A stretch of DNA of 64,000 bases from Nocardia nova NBRC 15556. Lineage in GTDB: Bacteria > Actinomycetota > Actinomycetes > Mycobacteriales > Mycobacteriaceae. Positions within the stretch are counted from its first letter, which is position 1, and every line of letters starts with the position of its first letter. The notes beneath the pieces were generated by a model. That model was not told where the DNA came from. It saw only the letters and a list, made by a program, of their open reading frames with translations, and ran no database searches. The position numbers and the translations under genes were made by a program. Shown here in pieces: positions 33,621 through 44,634 of the stretch. Location of the stretch: positions 62,001 through 126,000 of the forward strand of contig NZ_BDBN01000023.1 of the NCBI RefSeq assembly GCF_001613005.1, given 5' to 3'.

Positions 33621-34763
33621 GTGAGTAGCGCTGATCCGCAGGTGGAGACCGTCGTCGATCTGGATGCCATCGCACACAACGTGCGGATACTGCGCGAACA
33701 CGCGGGCGATGCCGCGGTGATGGTGGTGGTGAAGGCCGACGCCTACAACCACGGAGCGGTGCAGGTCGGCCGGGCGGCACTGGCCGCGGGCGCGGCCGAA
33801 CTCGGCGTGACCACCATTCCCGAGGCGCTGGAGTTGCGCGCGGCCGGTATCACCGCGCCCATCCTCAGCTGGCTCAACACCTCCGACGCGGATTACGCCG
33901 CCGCGATCGCCGCCGATATCGAGATCGGAGTCTCCTCGACCGCCCACCTGCGGGCGGTGGAGCGCGCGGCGCGGGCGAGCGGAACCACCGCGACCGTCAC
34001 GCTGAAGCTCGATACCGGCCTGAACCGCAACGGTGTCTCCTCCACGGAGTATCCGCACGTGCTGACCCTGCTGCAGGAGCTGGTCGCCGAGCGCGTGGTG
34101 CATCTGCGGGCGATGTTCTCCCACCTTGCCCACGCCGATCAGCCGCAGCATCCGGTCATCGACGCGCAGCGGGACAGATTCGTCGAGGCCATCGCTCTCG
34201 CCAAGGACTACGGGCTGCAGCCCGAGGTGGTGCACCTGGCCAACTCCGCGGCCACGCTCACCCGGCCCGATCTGGCGTTCGACATGGTGCGGCCCGGTAT
34301 CGCCGTCTACGGCCTGAGTCCGATTCCGGAGATCTCCGACTTCGGCCTGCGCCCGGCCATGACCTTCCGGGCCCGGGTCGCCTTGGTCAAACGGGTGGCG
34401 CAGGGCGAGGGCGTGTCCTACGGGCACGAGTGGATCGCGCCGCACGACACCACGGTGGCACTGATTCCGGCCGGTTACGCCGACGGCGTGCCGCGCGGCC
34501 TGGGCGGTCGGATCGCGCTGCGGATCGGGGATGCGGAGTATCCGAACATCGGCCGGGTGTGCATGGATCAGCTGGTCGTGGATCTGGGCGAGAACCGGCA
34601 GGGAGTGCAGGAGGGGGATCGCGCGGTGCTGTTCGGCGGGGCCCCGGGTGATCCGCACGCCCAGCGGTGGGCGGAACTGATGAACACCATCCACTACGAG
34701 ATCGTGTGTTCCCCCCGCGGCCGTGTCGTGCGAGGCTATACCGGACAGGCAGGGGTGGTGTGA
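33621..34763 (+). CDS. alr: Alanine racemase
   Basis: 380 residues from GTG 33621. Makes D-alanine for peptidoglycan. The PLP-binding Lys38 lies in VVVKADAYNHG; the second catalytic base Tyr267 lies in GVSYGHEW; substrate contacts RPGIAVYG and NIGRVCMDQL are present. Start is preceded by no strong ribosome site. Its stop overlaps the next ATG (TGATG), opening an operon-like run of overlapping genes through tsaE. The same order alr-hydrolase-tsaE-tsaB-rimI-tsaD-groES occurs in M. tuberculosis (Rv3423c-Rv3418c). Confidence 0.96.
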   Translation: MSSADPQVETVVDLDAIAHNVRILREHAGDAAVMVVVKADAYNHGAVQVGRAALAAGAAELGVTTIPEALELRAAGITAPILSWLNTSDADYAAAIAADIEIGVSSTAHLRAVERAARASGTTATVTLKLDTGLNRNGVSSTEYPHVLTLLQELVAERVVHLRAMFSHLAHADQPQHPVIDAQRDRFVEAIALAKDYGLQPEVVHLANSAATLTRPDLAFDMVRPGIAVYGLSPIPEISDFGLRPAMTFRARVALVKRVAQGEGVSYGHEWIAPHDTTVALIPAGYADGVPRGLGGRIALRIGDAEYPNIGRVCMDQLVVDLGENRQGVQEGDRAVLFGGAPGDPHAQRWAELMNTIHYEIVCSPRGRVVRGYTGQAGVV

Positions 34764-35893
34764 TGGAACCCGAACGGGCACATCAGTTTCGGAGCGCGCG
34801 CCGGTTACGGTCCACACTGCTGCGTGGCGGGGTGGCGTCGGCGAGTGTGCTGGGCGCGCTGGCCGGTGCGCAGGCCCTGCGGCGAATGGGCGCCGCCGTC
34901 GCCTGGCCGGCTCGCAGGGACGACCTGCGCGACGAGGATTTCACCTTGCTGGACCGCGATCCCGCGCGCCGGGTGGTGGCCGACGACGGCGTACCGCTGG
35001 CCGCGCGCGTCGTCGGCGCCGAGAACCCGGCTGCCACCGTCGTTTTCGTGCACGGATTCTGTAACAGCATGCACTCGTTCCACTTTCAGCGCCGTGATCT
35101 CGCGAGGCAGTGGGGCGCGCAGGTCCGCATGGTGTTCTTCGATCTGCGCGGGCACGGCAGTTCCGGCACGTCGAGCACTGCGAATTGCACGGTTCCACAG
35201 CTGGGACGCGACCTGCTGCGGGTGATCGAGGATTGTGCGCCCGACGGCCCGCTGGTGCTGGTGGGGCATTCCATGGGTGGGATGGCGATTCTCGCGGCGG
35301 CCGCGCGGAATCCGCAATTGTTCGAGCGCCGCGTGCTGGCCTCCGCACTGCTGTCCACCACCGCGGCCGGGGTGACCCGCGCCGGTGCGGCACAGCTGTT
35401 GCGCAGTCCGGCGATCGACGGGTTCCGGGTGCTCGCCCACACCTCCCCGGCGCTGGTGCAGGCGGGACGGGTCACGGCCCGTCAGCTGATCACCCCGGTC
35501 CTGCACGTCAGTTCGTTCCACGGCGACGTCAGTCCCACGCTGTCGCGATTCACCACCTCGATGATCGATCGCACACCGGTCGAGACCATCGTGAAATTTC
35601 TCGAAGCCCTGCAGGTGCACGACGAATCGGCGGCGCTACCGGTGCTCGCGCCGCAGCCGGCGCTGGTCGTCGGCGGCGACCACGACCTGATCATCCCGTT
35701 CCGCAATTCGCGGGAACTCGCCGCCCGGCTGCCGGACGCCGATCTGATCCGGGTCACCGACGCCGCGCATATGGTGCATCTGCAATATCCCGAGCTGATC
35801 AATGCCGCGCTGGATCGATTGCTGTTGCGCACGGGCGTATTCGGCGGCGCGTCCGTCGACTACGGCGCGGGGCGGGAGGCGAGCAATGGCTGA
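34763..35893 (+). CDS. Alpha/beta hydrolase, probably membrane-associated
   Basis: 376 residues. A basic N-terminus with an Ala/Gly-rich hydrophobic segment (GGVASASVLGALAGAQAL) could be a signal or anchor. The hydrolase core has FVHGFCNSMHSF, DLRGHGSS, nucleophile elbow GHSMGG (Ser170), acid in VVGGDHDLIIPF and the final His in DAAHMVHLQ. All catalytic residues are present. One base overlaps alr and eight overlap tsaE. Substrate unknown; the mycobacterial counterpart lies at the same place. Confidence 0.88.
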   Translation: MEPERAHQFRSARRLRSTLLRGGVASASVLGALAGAQALRRMGAAVAWPARRDDLRDEDFTLLDRDPARRVVADDGVPLAARVVGAENPAATVVFVHGFCNSMHSFHFQRRDLARQWGAQVRMVFFDLRGHGSSGTSSTANCTVPQLGRDLLRVIEDCAPDGPLVLVGHSMGGMAILAAAARNPQLFERRVLASALLSTTAAGVTRAGAAQLLRSPAIDGFRVLAHTSPALVQAGRVTARQLITPVLHVSSFHGDVSPTLSRFTTSMIDRTPVETIVKFLEALQVHDESAALPVLAPQPALVVGGDHDLIIPFRNSRELAARLPDADLIRVTDAAHMVHLQYPELINAALDRLLLRTGVFGGASVDYGAGREASNG

Positions 35894-36371
35894 GCATCGC
35901 GAGCAAGCCCCGGAAGCACAGGGCGAGGCCGAGAGCCGCGAACTGCCCACGGTCGCCGATACCGAGGCGCTGGGCCGGGAGCTGGCCGCCGAGCTGCGGC
36001 CCGGCGATCTGGTGGTGCTCGACGGCCCGCTGGGCGCGGGGAAGACCGCGCTTACCCGGGGGATCGCGGCCGGGCTCGGGGTCGAGGGACGGGTCAGCTC
36101 ACCGACCTTCATCATCGCGCGGCAGCATCGCGCGGGCGCGGCGCCGGGATCGATACCGCTGGTGCATGTCGACGCCTACCGGCTGGGCGGTGACCTCGAC
36201 GAGCTCGACGCCCTGGATCTCGATGCCGATCTGCACGAAGCGGTGGTGGTCGTCGAGTGGGGCCTCGGTGTCGTCGAACATCTCGCGGACCGTCATCTGC
36301 GGGTGCGGTTGCATCGGGAAGCGGAATCGGAGACCCGCACCGCCACCTGGGAGTGGGTCGGGCAGTACTGA
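35886..36371 (+). CDS. tsaE: tRNA t6A biosynthesis ATPase TsaE
   Basis: 161 residues. Walker A GPLGAGKT (47-54), then SSPTFIIARQH, DAYRL and VVVEWG, which are the usual TsaE blocks. TsaE hydrolyses ATP within the TsaB-TsaD-TsaE complex that places threonylcarbamoyl on A37 of ANN-decoding tRNAs. The N-terminal ~20 residues are a polar extension. Overlaps the hydrolase; followed by a 269-base gap before tsaB in which no gene was seen. Confidence 0.95.
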   Translation: MAEHREQAPEAQGEAESRELPTVADTEALGRELAAELRPGDLVVLDGPLGAGKTALTRGIAAGLGVEGRVSSPTFIIARQHRAGAAPGSIPLVHVDAYRLGGDLDELDALDLDADLHEAVVVVEWGLGVVEHLADRHLRVRLHREAESETRTATWEWVGQY

Positions 36372-36640
36372 TCGGTTGTGATGCTCGCCACCGATGCGCC
36401 GCGGGCGAATACGCGGCAGCGCGGAATCCGGCCCGGCCGCCGGGCCCCGATCGCGGACCTCCGCACCGGCACCCCGGCAGTTGTTGCGGCACTTGGTCGT
36501 TGACGAGCGCCACGCGGTCGCCTCGTCACGACGTGCGCACATCCGGCCGGCAGCGGTTTGCCCCGCGGTTGCGACATGCGAATACGCCGACGGCGCTGAT
36601 GGCATACAGGAGGTGACCAACCGGTATCGTTGAGGCAATC

Positions 36641-37330
36641 ATGCTTGTACTTGCTGTCGACACCGCGACGCCTGCCGTTACAGCAGGACTGGTGGAACTG
36701 GAGCAGGCCGCCACACAGCCGCAGGTCCGCACTCTCGCCTCCCGGGTGACCGTGGACGCGCGCGCCCACAACGAGGTGCTCACCCCGCAGATTCTGGCCT
36801 GCCTCGAGGAGGCCGACCGCACGCGCACCGATATCGGGGCGGTCGTGGTGGGTATCGGCCCCGGCCCGTTCACCGGCCTGCGGGTGGGAATGGCGACCGC
36901 CGCCGCCTTCGGTGACGCCCTGGGCCTGCCGGTGCACGGCGTCTGCAGTCTCGACGCCATCGCCGCGGAGGCATGGCCCGAGGTGCCGGCCGGTCAGGAC
37001 GAGATCTCGGGCGCCGAACTGCTCGTGGTGACCGACGCCCGCCGCCGCGAGGTGTACTGGGCGCGGTATCGCCGCGGCGGCCGCGTCGACGGTCCCGGTG
37101 TGTGCAAACCGGTCGATCTGGATTCCGGGGACGCGACCGCGATCGCCGGATCACCCTCGCACGTGGACTTTTTCGATCTTCCGGTGCTGCCGGTGGAGAC
37201 CCCGTCGGCGGCGGGGCTGGTGCGGTGTGCCGCCCACGACATCCTCGCGCGCGCGACGCCGCAGCCGCTGGTCCCGCTGTATCTGCGCCGTCCCGATGCG
37301 GTCGAACGCAGCTATCAGGCGGTGCGATGA
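36641..37330 (+). CDS. tsaB: tRNA t6A biosynthesis protein TsaB
   Basis: 229 residues. ASKHA-fold scaffold of the t6A complex: VLAVDTATPAVTAGL at the start, the hallmark GIGPGPFTGLRVGMA, and a short C-terminal domain with YLRRPDA. It binds TsaD and TsaE and is not itself the transferase. GAGG seven bases before the ATG. Its stop overlaps the start of rimI (ATGA). Confidence 0.95.
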   Translation: MLVLAVDTATPAVTAGLVELEQAATQPQVRTLASRVTVDARAHNEVLTPQILACLEEADRTRTDIGAVVVGIGPGPFTGLRVGMATAAAFGDALGLPVHGVCSLDAIAAEAWPEVPAGQDEISGAELLVVTDARRREVYWARYRRGGRVDGPGVCKPVDLDSGDATAIAGSPSHVDFFDLPVLPVETPSAAGLVRCAAHDILARATPQPLVPLYLRRPDAVERSYQAVR

Positions 37331-37860
37331 GTACCGAATCCTCGCCGGTGGTCCATATCGAACCGATGGGCCCGGCCGATATCGCGCGCTGCGTGGAATT
37401 GGAACTGCTGCTGTTCCCGGAGGACGATCCCTGGCAGGACGTGGCCTTCCGCTCGGAGCTGGCCGGTTCGCACAATCGCTATCTGGTGGCGCGTGACGAC
37501 GCGGGGCGCATGCTCGGGTACGCGGGCATCGCGCTGCTGGGCACGCCCGACCATCCCGAGGCCGAGATTCACACCATCGGTGTCGATCCGGATGTGCACC
37601 GCGGCGGCATCGGGACCGCCCTGTTGCGCGCGTTGCTGGCCGAGGCCGGCCGGCGCGGTGGGCCCGTCTTCCTCGAGGTGCGCACCGACAATGCCCCGGC
37701 CATCGCGCTCTACGAGAAGCACGGCTTCCACATCATCGGCCTGCGCAAGAGCTACTACCAGCCCAGCGGCGCCGACGCGTTCACCATGCGCCGCCCGGCG
37801 ATGACCGGATTCCCGCACCCGGGCGTCGAGCGCGCCCACGACTCCGAGGTCCTGTCATGA
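37327..37860 (+). CDS. rimI: Ribosomal protein S18-alanine N-acetyltransferase RimI
   Basis: 177 residues. GNAT fold: [23 protein letters not shown] forms the acetyl-CoA motif (V.P..RG.GIG), followed by [21 protein letters not shown]. RimI acetylates the N-terminus of S18. Sits between tsaB and tsaD and overlaps both by four bases, so the three are translationally coupled. Confidence 0.93.
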   Translation: MSTESSPVVHIEPMGPADIARCVELELLLFPEDDPWQDVAFRSELAGSHNRYLVARDDAGRMLGYAGIALLGTPDHPEAEIHTIGVDPDVHRGGIGTALLRALLAEAGRRGGPVFLEVRTDNAPAIALYEKHGFHIIGLRKSYYQPSGADAFTMRRPAMTGFPHPGVERAHDSEVLS

Positions 37861-38891
37861 TCGTCCTGGGTGTCGAAAGTTCCTGTGACGAAACCGGTGT
37901 CGGCATCGTGCGCCGCCATCCGGACGGCACCTGCGAGCTACTCGCCGACGAGGTCGCCTCCAGCGTCGACCAGCACGCGCGGTTCGGTGGCGTGGTTCCC
38001 GAGATCGCCTCGCGTGCTCATCTCGAGGCCATCGTGCCCGCCATGCGGCGTGCGCTGTCGACGGCCGGCATCGCCAAGCCGGATGCGCTGGCGGTCACCA
38101 TCGGACCGGGCCTGGCCGGTGCGCTGCTGGTGGGCGTGGCGGCCGCGAAAGCCTATGCGGCGGCCTGGGATATTCCCCTGTACGCGTTGAACCATCTCGG
38201 CGGGCACGTCGCCGTCGACACTCTCGAACACGGACCGATGCCGCCGTGCGTGGCCCTGCTGGTCTCCGGCGGGCACACCCATCTGCTGCACGTGACCGAT
38301 CTGGCCGAGCCGATCGTCGAACTCGGCAGCACCGTCGACGATGCCGCCGGCGAGGCGTTCGACAAGGTGGCGCGGCTGTTGGACCTCGGCTTCCCGGGCG
38401 GTCCGGCGCTCGATGCCGCTGCGGTCCACGGTGATCCGGCCGCGATCGCATTCCCGCGCGGGATGACCGGGCCGCGTGATCCGCGCTACGACTTCTCCTT
38501 CTCCGGTCTCAAGACCGCCGTCGCCCGTTACGTCGAGGCGGCCCAGCGCAACGGGACCGAACTGCCGATCCCCGATATCGCGGCCTCGTTCCAGGAGGCG
38601 GTGGCCGATGTGCTGACCATGAAGGCCGTGCGCGCGGCGCAGGATGTCGGTGTGGACACGCTCGTGCTCGGTGGCGGCGCGACCGCCAACTCCCGGATCC
38701 GGTCGATGGCCGAAGAGCGGTGCGCGGCCGCCGGTCTGACCCTGCGGGTGCCGAAGCCGCGCTTGTGTACCGACAACGGCGTCATGATCGCCACCCTGGG
38801 TGCCCACGTGATCGCGGGCGGCGCCGAACCGTCTCCGTTGACGGTCGCGACCGATCCGGGTCTTTCGGTGTCCACCAGCCAGATTCGCTGA
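37857..38891 (+). CDS. tsaD: tRNA N6-threonylcarbamoyladenosine transferase TsaD
   Basis: 344 residues. Catalytic subunit of the t6A complex. Recognisable blocks: [21 protein letters not shown] and LNHLGGH, which provide the metal-binding His residues; [11 protein letters not shown]; and [12 protein letters not shown] near the C-terminus, ending DNGVMIA. Converges with the actin-fold membrane protein gene 27 bases later. Confidence 0.97.
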   Translation: MIVLGVESSCDETGVGIVRRHPDGTCELLADEVASSVDQHARFGGVVPEIASRAHLEAIVPAMRRALSTAGIAKPDALAVTIGPGLAGALLVGVAAAKAYAAAWDIPLYALNHLGGHVAVDTLEHGPMPPCVALLVSGGHTHLLHVTDLAEPIVELGSTVDDAAGEAFDKVARLLDLGFPGGPALDAAAVHGDPAAIAFPRGMTGPRDPRYDFSFSGLKTAVARYVEAAQRNGTELPIPDIAASFQEAVADVLTMKAVRAAQDVGVDTLVLGGGATANSRIRSMAEERCAAAGLTLRVPKPRLCTDNGVMIATLGAHVIAGGAEPSPLTVATDPGLSVSTSQIR

Positions 38892-38918
38892 GGCCGTCCC
38901 GAAAAGGATTCCGCCGGC

Positions 38919-40502
38919 TCAGTTCTGGGGCTGCACGGTCGTGCTGGGCGCTGTCGGCTGCCCGGAGGGAGTGTATTCACCCGGCTCGGCGGATTGGGCC
39001 GGGTCCGTCTCCGCAGACCCGGAACTCGAGTGCGGCGGTACCGGAATTCGGGTACTGCCCGGCTTGGTCGGCGCGGCCCCCGGAGTAGGACTGTCCGGTG
39101 TGGTCGTCTCGGGCGTAACCGGTTGCGGCGTGGTGGTTCCCAGCAGCGGGCCGAGCAGATGCGGCAGGTTGGGCAACGGGATCTGCGGCAGATTCGGATC
39201 CGGCCGCAGGACCGGCGCACTGGTCGTCGGCGTGATCGGCGGCACCTGATCGGCATGGGTGGTCGGCACCGAGCTGCCCGGCGATGTGCCGGGTGCCGAA
39301 CTGCCGGGCTGGGTGGAGCTCGTCGGCGGACGCTCGGTCCGGCTCTGCCCGGTGCCGTCCGTCGATGTACCCGTGGGCATCGGGGACGACGTGGGCGACG
39401 TGGTCAGCTGAGTACCGGTCGTCCCCGCCGGGGTCACATCCTGGTGGGCCGTCGGCACGAGTTCCTTGACGCCGTAGCCGACCACGAGACCGACCACCAC
39501 GACCGCACCGACGAGGGTGCCGATCAGTTTGGTGAAGGTTCCGGCCGATCCGTCGCTACCGAGCGCGATCGGGGAGAAGGTCGAGGGCTGGGCCGAATCG
39601 GCCACCAGCGCCGCGCCTTTCGCGGTCACCGCCTCCGGCTCCGGAACCGAGACCACCGGAATGTCGAGCAGTGCGTCGAGTCCCTCGACCAGCGAGGCGA
39701 TATTGGCGCCGCCGCCGATGATCGCCACTGCCTCCGGGGATTTCGGCGCTCGTGCGAAGACCGCGCGGGCGTAGTCGGCCGCTTCGTGCAGCAGATCGGC
39801 GATCAGTTCACCGAAATCGGCGCGGGTCAGCTTCAGCGGCTGCCCGGCGACGTGATCGATGGTCACCGCCGGGGCGATGGACAGATGCTCCTTGGCGGCC
39901 CGGCTGCGGTTGATCAGCATGGTCCGGTTGGGCCGGGTGCCCCTGCGGGCGAAATGGCAGTCCAGCAGATGGTGATAGATCAGCTCGTCCACCGCGGCGC
40001 CACTGATCGTCTCGGTGCGCTCCGAACGCAGCACGGTGTCGTCGGCCAGATCGGCCACGGTGACCGTCGTACCGGAGGCGCCGAGGTCGATCACGGCCAC
40101 CGTCTCGTAGCGGTCGAGGAGGCCGGTCTCGCGCAAATAGGTGAGTGCCGCAGTACTTTCGGGGATGAGCTGCACATCCCGGCGCTGCTTGCCGATCGCG
40201 GCGCGAATCGCCATCGCCTGCTCACGATCGCGGTAGGCGACCGCGATGGCCCCGGCCGGGACGGGCTGCGTCTGGGGCGCCGAGGCGCCGGGCGTGTGCG
40301 TGCCGACCCGGTGCAGGTAGTCGCGGGGCATCTGCGTGGTCATCAGCTCGATCGACGAGGCGACCAGATCACCCGGATCGGAATGTGCCACATCCGCCGA
40401 CACGACGCGGTAGTCGAAGCTCTGGGCGCCGTTGGGCGTGGTGGTGACGACGGCCGAGCAGACGACCTCGTTCCCGGCGGAGATACCGAGGGATGTTCGC
40501 AT
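38919..40502 (-). CDS. Actin/Hsp70-fold membrane protein with Pro/Thr-rich exported tail
   Basis: 527 residues from ATG 40502, preceded by GGAGGTGAAC. Residues 1-320: Hsp70/actin-like domain with phosphate-loop-like VAVIDLGASGTTVTV and AIIGGGANIASLVEGL. Residues ~340-365: one transmembrane helix ([20 protein letters not shown]). Residues ~370-527: Pro/Thr/Ser-rich exported region with no fold recognised. In the mycobacterial order this interval lies between gcp/tsaD and groES. Function unknown; a membrane-linked ATP sensor is possible. Confidence 0.7.
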   Translation of the reverse strand: MRTSLGISAGNEVVCSAVVTTTPNGAQSFDYRVVSADVAHSDPGDLVASSIELMTTQMPRDYLHRVGTHTPGASAPQTQPVPAGAIAVAYRDREQAMAIRAAIGKQRRDVQLIPESTAALTYLRETGLLDRYETVAVIDLGASGTTVTVADLADDTVLRSERTETISGAAVDELIYHHLLDCHFARRGTRPNRTMLINRSRAAKEHLSIAPAVTIDHVAGQPLKLTRADFGELIADLLHEAADYARAVFARAPKSPEAVAIIGGGANIASLVEGLDALLDIPVVSVPEPEAVTAKGAALVADSAQPSTFSPIALGSDGSAGTFTKLIGTLVGAVVVVGLVVGYGVKELVPTAHQDVTPAGTTGTQLTTSPTSSPMPTGTSTDGTGQSRTERPPTSSTQPGSSAPGTSPGSSVPTTHADQVPPITPTTSAPVLRPDPNLPQIPLPNLPHLLGPLLGTTTPQPVTPETTTPDSPTPGAAPTKPGSTRIPVPPHSSSGSAETDPAQSAEPGEYTPSGQPTAPSTTVQPQN

Positions 40503-41191
40503 GTTCACCTCCCTTCTCGAGCTGGTCGAGCGGACGGCCTTGGTGGAACCGACCATCTCGAACGGACATCACGGGCATCCGCTGTGCGGCGAATACTCCG
40601 CGCGCGGATCGGGGCGGGTCTTCCTCCGTCGGGGGCGGTCCGGTGAGGCGCCATTCCGTCAGGCTTTCGGTCCCATCAGGTGCGATCCGTTTTCAGGGTC
40701 GGGACCGGCCGTCGATCACGTGCGGTCTTGTTCTCGTCTCAGGTGTGCGCGAGGTTGTCGCGCGAATGGGTGAAGCAGTGGTACTCAACGGATCGCGTGA
40801 CGGTTACGGCCGATGGACGCGCCGTAACGACACAACTGTCGTACGGCATGACCGATCACGGAACCGTCTTACATACTGTCACAATCCGTTATCCGAACGT
40901 TACAGATTTTTCGGAGCAATTGCCACGCCCTCGGGCGTGTCGCGATGTCAGCACTGCCCACCCTTGAGCGCTGGCACTCTCGTGTATAGAGTGCTAGTCG
41001 GCACTGGTTGTGCTCAGGTGCCAGCTCGACTTTGGGCAAGGGTCCCGGCACCCGCGACGACGGGGCTGTGCGCAGGGTCGGCACGGCGGTAGTGGTAAGG
41101 CTCCACGAACGCCGCAGCAACACCGTGACCAAACCGTGAGTCCGGGGAACAGCCCCGGACGACCGAATCCCCTGAAAGTGGAGGGCTCAAC
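40503..41191. other. Long intergenic region upstream of groES
   Basis: 689 bases between divergent genes. It contains the CIRCE element at 40971-40997 and, around 40850-40920, a stretch clearly richer in A/T (GTTACAGATTTTTCGG) that could hold further promoter elements. A 95-codon frame at 40680-40967 has no family features and ends inside the regulatory region, so it is not called. The groES ribosome site GGAGGG lies at ~41180. Confidence 0.6.
40971..40997 (+). promoter_or_regulatory. CIRCE element (HrcA operator) for groES-groEL
   Basis: CTGGCACTC, nine spacer bases, GAGTGCTAG: a match to the CIRCE inverted repeat (GCACTC-N9-GAGTGC core). A TTGAGC at 40964 and TATAGA at 40985, 15 bases apart, may form the promoter that it overlaps. 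HrcA repressor binding here is the known mode of heat-shock control of groE in actinobacteria. It lies ~195 bases before the groES start. Confidence 0.92.
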
Positions 41192-41494
41192 GTGGCGAGC
41201 GTGAACATCAAGCCGCTCGAGGACAAGATCCTCGTCCAGGCCAACGAGGCCGAGACGACGACCGCCTCCGGCCTGGTCATCCCCGACACGGCGAAGGAGA
41301 AGCCCCAGGAGGGCACCGTCGTCGCCGTAGGACCCGGCCGGTGGGACGAGGACGGCGAGAAGCGCATTCCGCTGGATGTCAAGGAAGGCGACGTCGTCAT
41401 CTACAGCAAGTACGGCGGCACCGAGATCAAGTACAACGGCGAGGAGTACCTGATCCTGTCGGCGCGCGACCTGCTGGCCGTCGTCGACAAGTGA
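41192..41494 (+). CDS. groES: Co-chaperonin GroES
   Basis: 100 residues from GTG 41192, GGAGGG upstream. Canonical Gro[12 protein letters not shown], the mobile loop [32 protein letters not shown], and the C-terminal [13 protein letters not shown]. Forms the heptameric lid of GroEL. First gene of the CIRCE-controlled operon, separated from groEL by 183 bases containing a long hairpin. Confidence 0.98.
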   Translation: MASVNIKPLEDKILVQANEAETTTASGLVIPDTAKEKPQEGTVVAVGPGRWDEDGEKRIPLDVKEGDVVIYSKYGGTEIKYNGEEYLILSARDLLAVVDK

Positions 41495-41541
41495 TGACCG
41501 ACCGATGACCCACGCGGCCGTCGCGATCCGGATCGCACCGT

Positions 41542-43285
<1,744 letters not shown>

Positions 43286-43413
43286 GTTATCGAAGCGGGC
43301 GGCGGGGCTGTGTCGAATTCGCGGCTCCGCCGCGGTGGCCCCCTAGAGCTCGTCGATCGGCACCCGGTGCTTGCTCCTTCGTCGCGTACGCAACGGGCAC
43401 CGATCGACGAGCC

Positions 43414-43491
43414 GGGCCGCAACCCGTTGGGGTTGGGTCGGGCCGCAACCCGGTGAGATCGGGTCGGGCCGCAACCCGGTGAGATCGGGTC
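43414..43491. repeat. Three 26-bp tandem repeats downstream of groEL
   Basis: Units at 43414, 43440 and 43466, each beginning GGGCCGCAACCCG. The second and third are identical and the first differs at a few bases; a partial fourth begins at 43492. Non-coding minisatellite. No spacers, so not a CRISPR array. Confidence 0.85.
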
Positions 43492-43525
43492 GGGCCTGAG
43501 TCTCGGTGACGGGAGCCTTGTGACC

Positions 43526-43566
43526 GCAACGGCCCGTTCACGTTCGAAACGTGAACGGGCCGTTGC
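43526..43566. terminator. Bidirectional terminator between groEL and the anti-sigma gene
   Basis: Perfect 19-bp stem (43526-43544 with 43548-43566) with a three-base loop, followed by CGTTTTCG on the plus strand. It lies between the convergent groEL and anti-sigma genes and can serve both. Confidence 0.9.
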
Positions 43567-43643
43567 CGTTTTCGTGAGGGGGCTGCGAGCGGATACTCGC
43601 TGGAGCGTTTGCGCCTACCTCGAGGCTCGGTTGAGGCCGGAGC

Positions 43644-43952
43644 TCAGTTGAGAGAGGTGGGACCGGCTTCCTCACCGTTGCGGTGCGCGGGGGGACGAAT
43701 GTGTCGTGCGGCGGGGGCGTGATCGTCGGCGATCGCGGCCAGGAGCCGGGTGCGGAGGGTGGCGGGTGGCTGGACGGCCGACGCCGAGGCGAACAGGGTA
43801 AGAGCTTCTCTGGTCAGTTGCACTTCCGTGTCGAAGTCCGCGCGCAGTACGGGGTCGCCGGAGTCGAACAGCTCCTGCACCGCGCGCTGGTCCTCGTCGC
43901 CGATCGATCCGAGCGCGACCGTATGCGCGAGATCGATCTGGCTCTCGTTCAT
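43644..43952 (-). CDS. Short anti-sigma factor, RskA N-terminal-domain-like
   Basis: 102 residues, starting one base after the sigma gene ends. Helical: MNESQIDLAHTVALGSI, then QRAVQELFDSGDP, then VQLTREALTLFASASAVQPPATLRTRLLAAI. This is the pattern of the N-terminal anti-sigma domain of RskA-type proteins. RskA proteins of mycobacteria continue into a membrane helix and exported domain; here the gene stops after ~100 residues, so the product is soluble and cannot be released by membrane proteolysis. Confidence 0.75.
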   Translation of the reverse strand: MNESQIDLAHTVALGSIGDEDQRAVQELFDSGDPVLRADFDTEVQLTREALTLFASASAVQPPATLRTRLLAAIADDHAPAARHIRPPAHRNGEEAGPTSLN

Positions 43953-43953
43953 C

Positions 43954-44634
43954 TCACGTCACTCCCAAACTCTTTTTCAGTCGTGTCAATCCGTCCCGAA
44001 TCCGGGACTTGACGGTCGGTAACCCTACTCCGAGGTAGGCAGCCACCTCGGCATACGTCCGGCCGCCGAAATACGCCAGCGAGATGGCCTCGCGCTGGGT
44101 TTCGGTGAGGGTGGCGAGGCTCTCGCGTACGGCCTGCTGTTCGAGTCGGCGGCCGACTTCCTCGGTGACCTCGTCGAATTCGTGGCCGAGGGTCGCGGTG
44201 CCGTAGGTGACCTCACGCTGGGCGTGCGCCTGTTCGGCTCGGACGCGGTCGACGGCGCGCCGATGCGCGAGCGTCATCAGCCAGGTCACCGCCGAACCCT
44301 TGGCCGGGTCGAAATTGGCTGCGGTGCGCCAGATCTGGAGGTAGACCTCCTGGGTCGTCTCCTCCGCGTAACCGGAATCGTGGAGGACACGCAGCACCAG
44401 TCCGAATACCCGGGCGCACGTGCGGTCGTACAGCTCGGCGAATGCTTGCTGATCGGACCGGCCGCAGCGCACCAGAAGTGCCGCCAGCTCGATACTTTCG
44501 CTTGCGCGTGCCGTGATCGCAGAGTCCACACTCGGTGTGGCCACCCGACCGTCCCCGATGGATCCTTGGAACGAGTCGTCCTCTGCGGCCGGCGGCCGCG
44601 TTGTCACAACGCTCCATTCTGTGTCATCGGTCAC
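43954..44634 (-). CDS. sigK: ECF sigma factor, SigK family
   Basis: 226 residues if GTG 44634 is used. That start has no close Shine-Dalgarno; a second GTG ten codons in has GGAG, so the start is uncertain. Region 2: SDQQAFAELYDRTCARVFGLV, GYAEETTQEVYLQIWRTA and TWLMTLAHRRAVDRVR. Region 4: LTETQREAISLAYFGGRTYAEVAAYLGV. The closest family by these residues is SigK (ECF19). Paired with the short anti-sigma gene downstream. Confidence 0.85.
   Translation of the reverse strand: MTDDTEWSVVTTRPPAAEDDSFQGSIGDGRVATPSVDSAITARASESIELAALLVRCGRSDQQAFAELYDRTCARVFGLVLRVLHDSGYAEETTQEVYLQIWRTAANFDPAKGSAVTWLMTLAHRRAVDRVRAEQAHAQREVTYGTATLGHEFDEVTEEVGRRLEQQAVRESLATLTETQREAISLAYFGGRTYAEVAAYLGVGLPTVKSRIRDGLTRLKKSLGVT

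Larger units (their letters stand above)
43286..43643. other. Intergenic region between groEL and the anti-sigma gene
   Basis: 358 bases between convergent genes. Holds a long-range inverted repeat (43348-43360 with 43400-43412), three 26-bp tandem repeats (43414-43491) and a strong terminator hairpin (43526-43566). No gene seen. Confidence 0.7.

Noticed and set aside
38994..40646. Plus-strand open frame of 550 codons opposite the actin-fold gene
   Set aside because: Arg/Gly-rich antisense translation; the minus-strand gene has a good ribosome site and recognisable motifs.
40680..40967. 95-codon frame upstream of groES
   Set aside because: No ribosome site or family pattern; runs into the groE promoter region and stops just before CIRCE.
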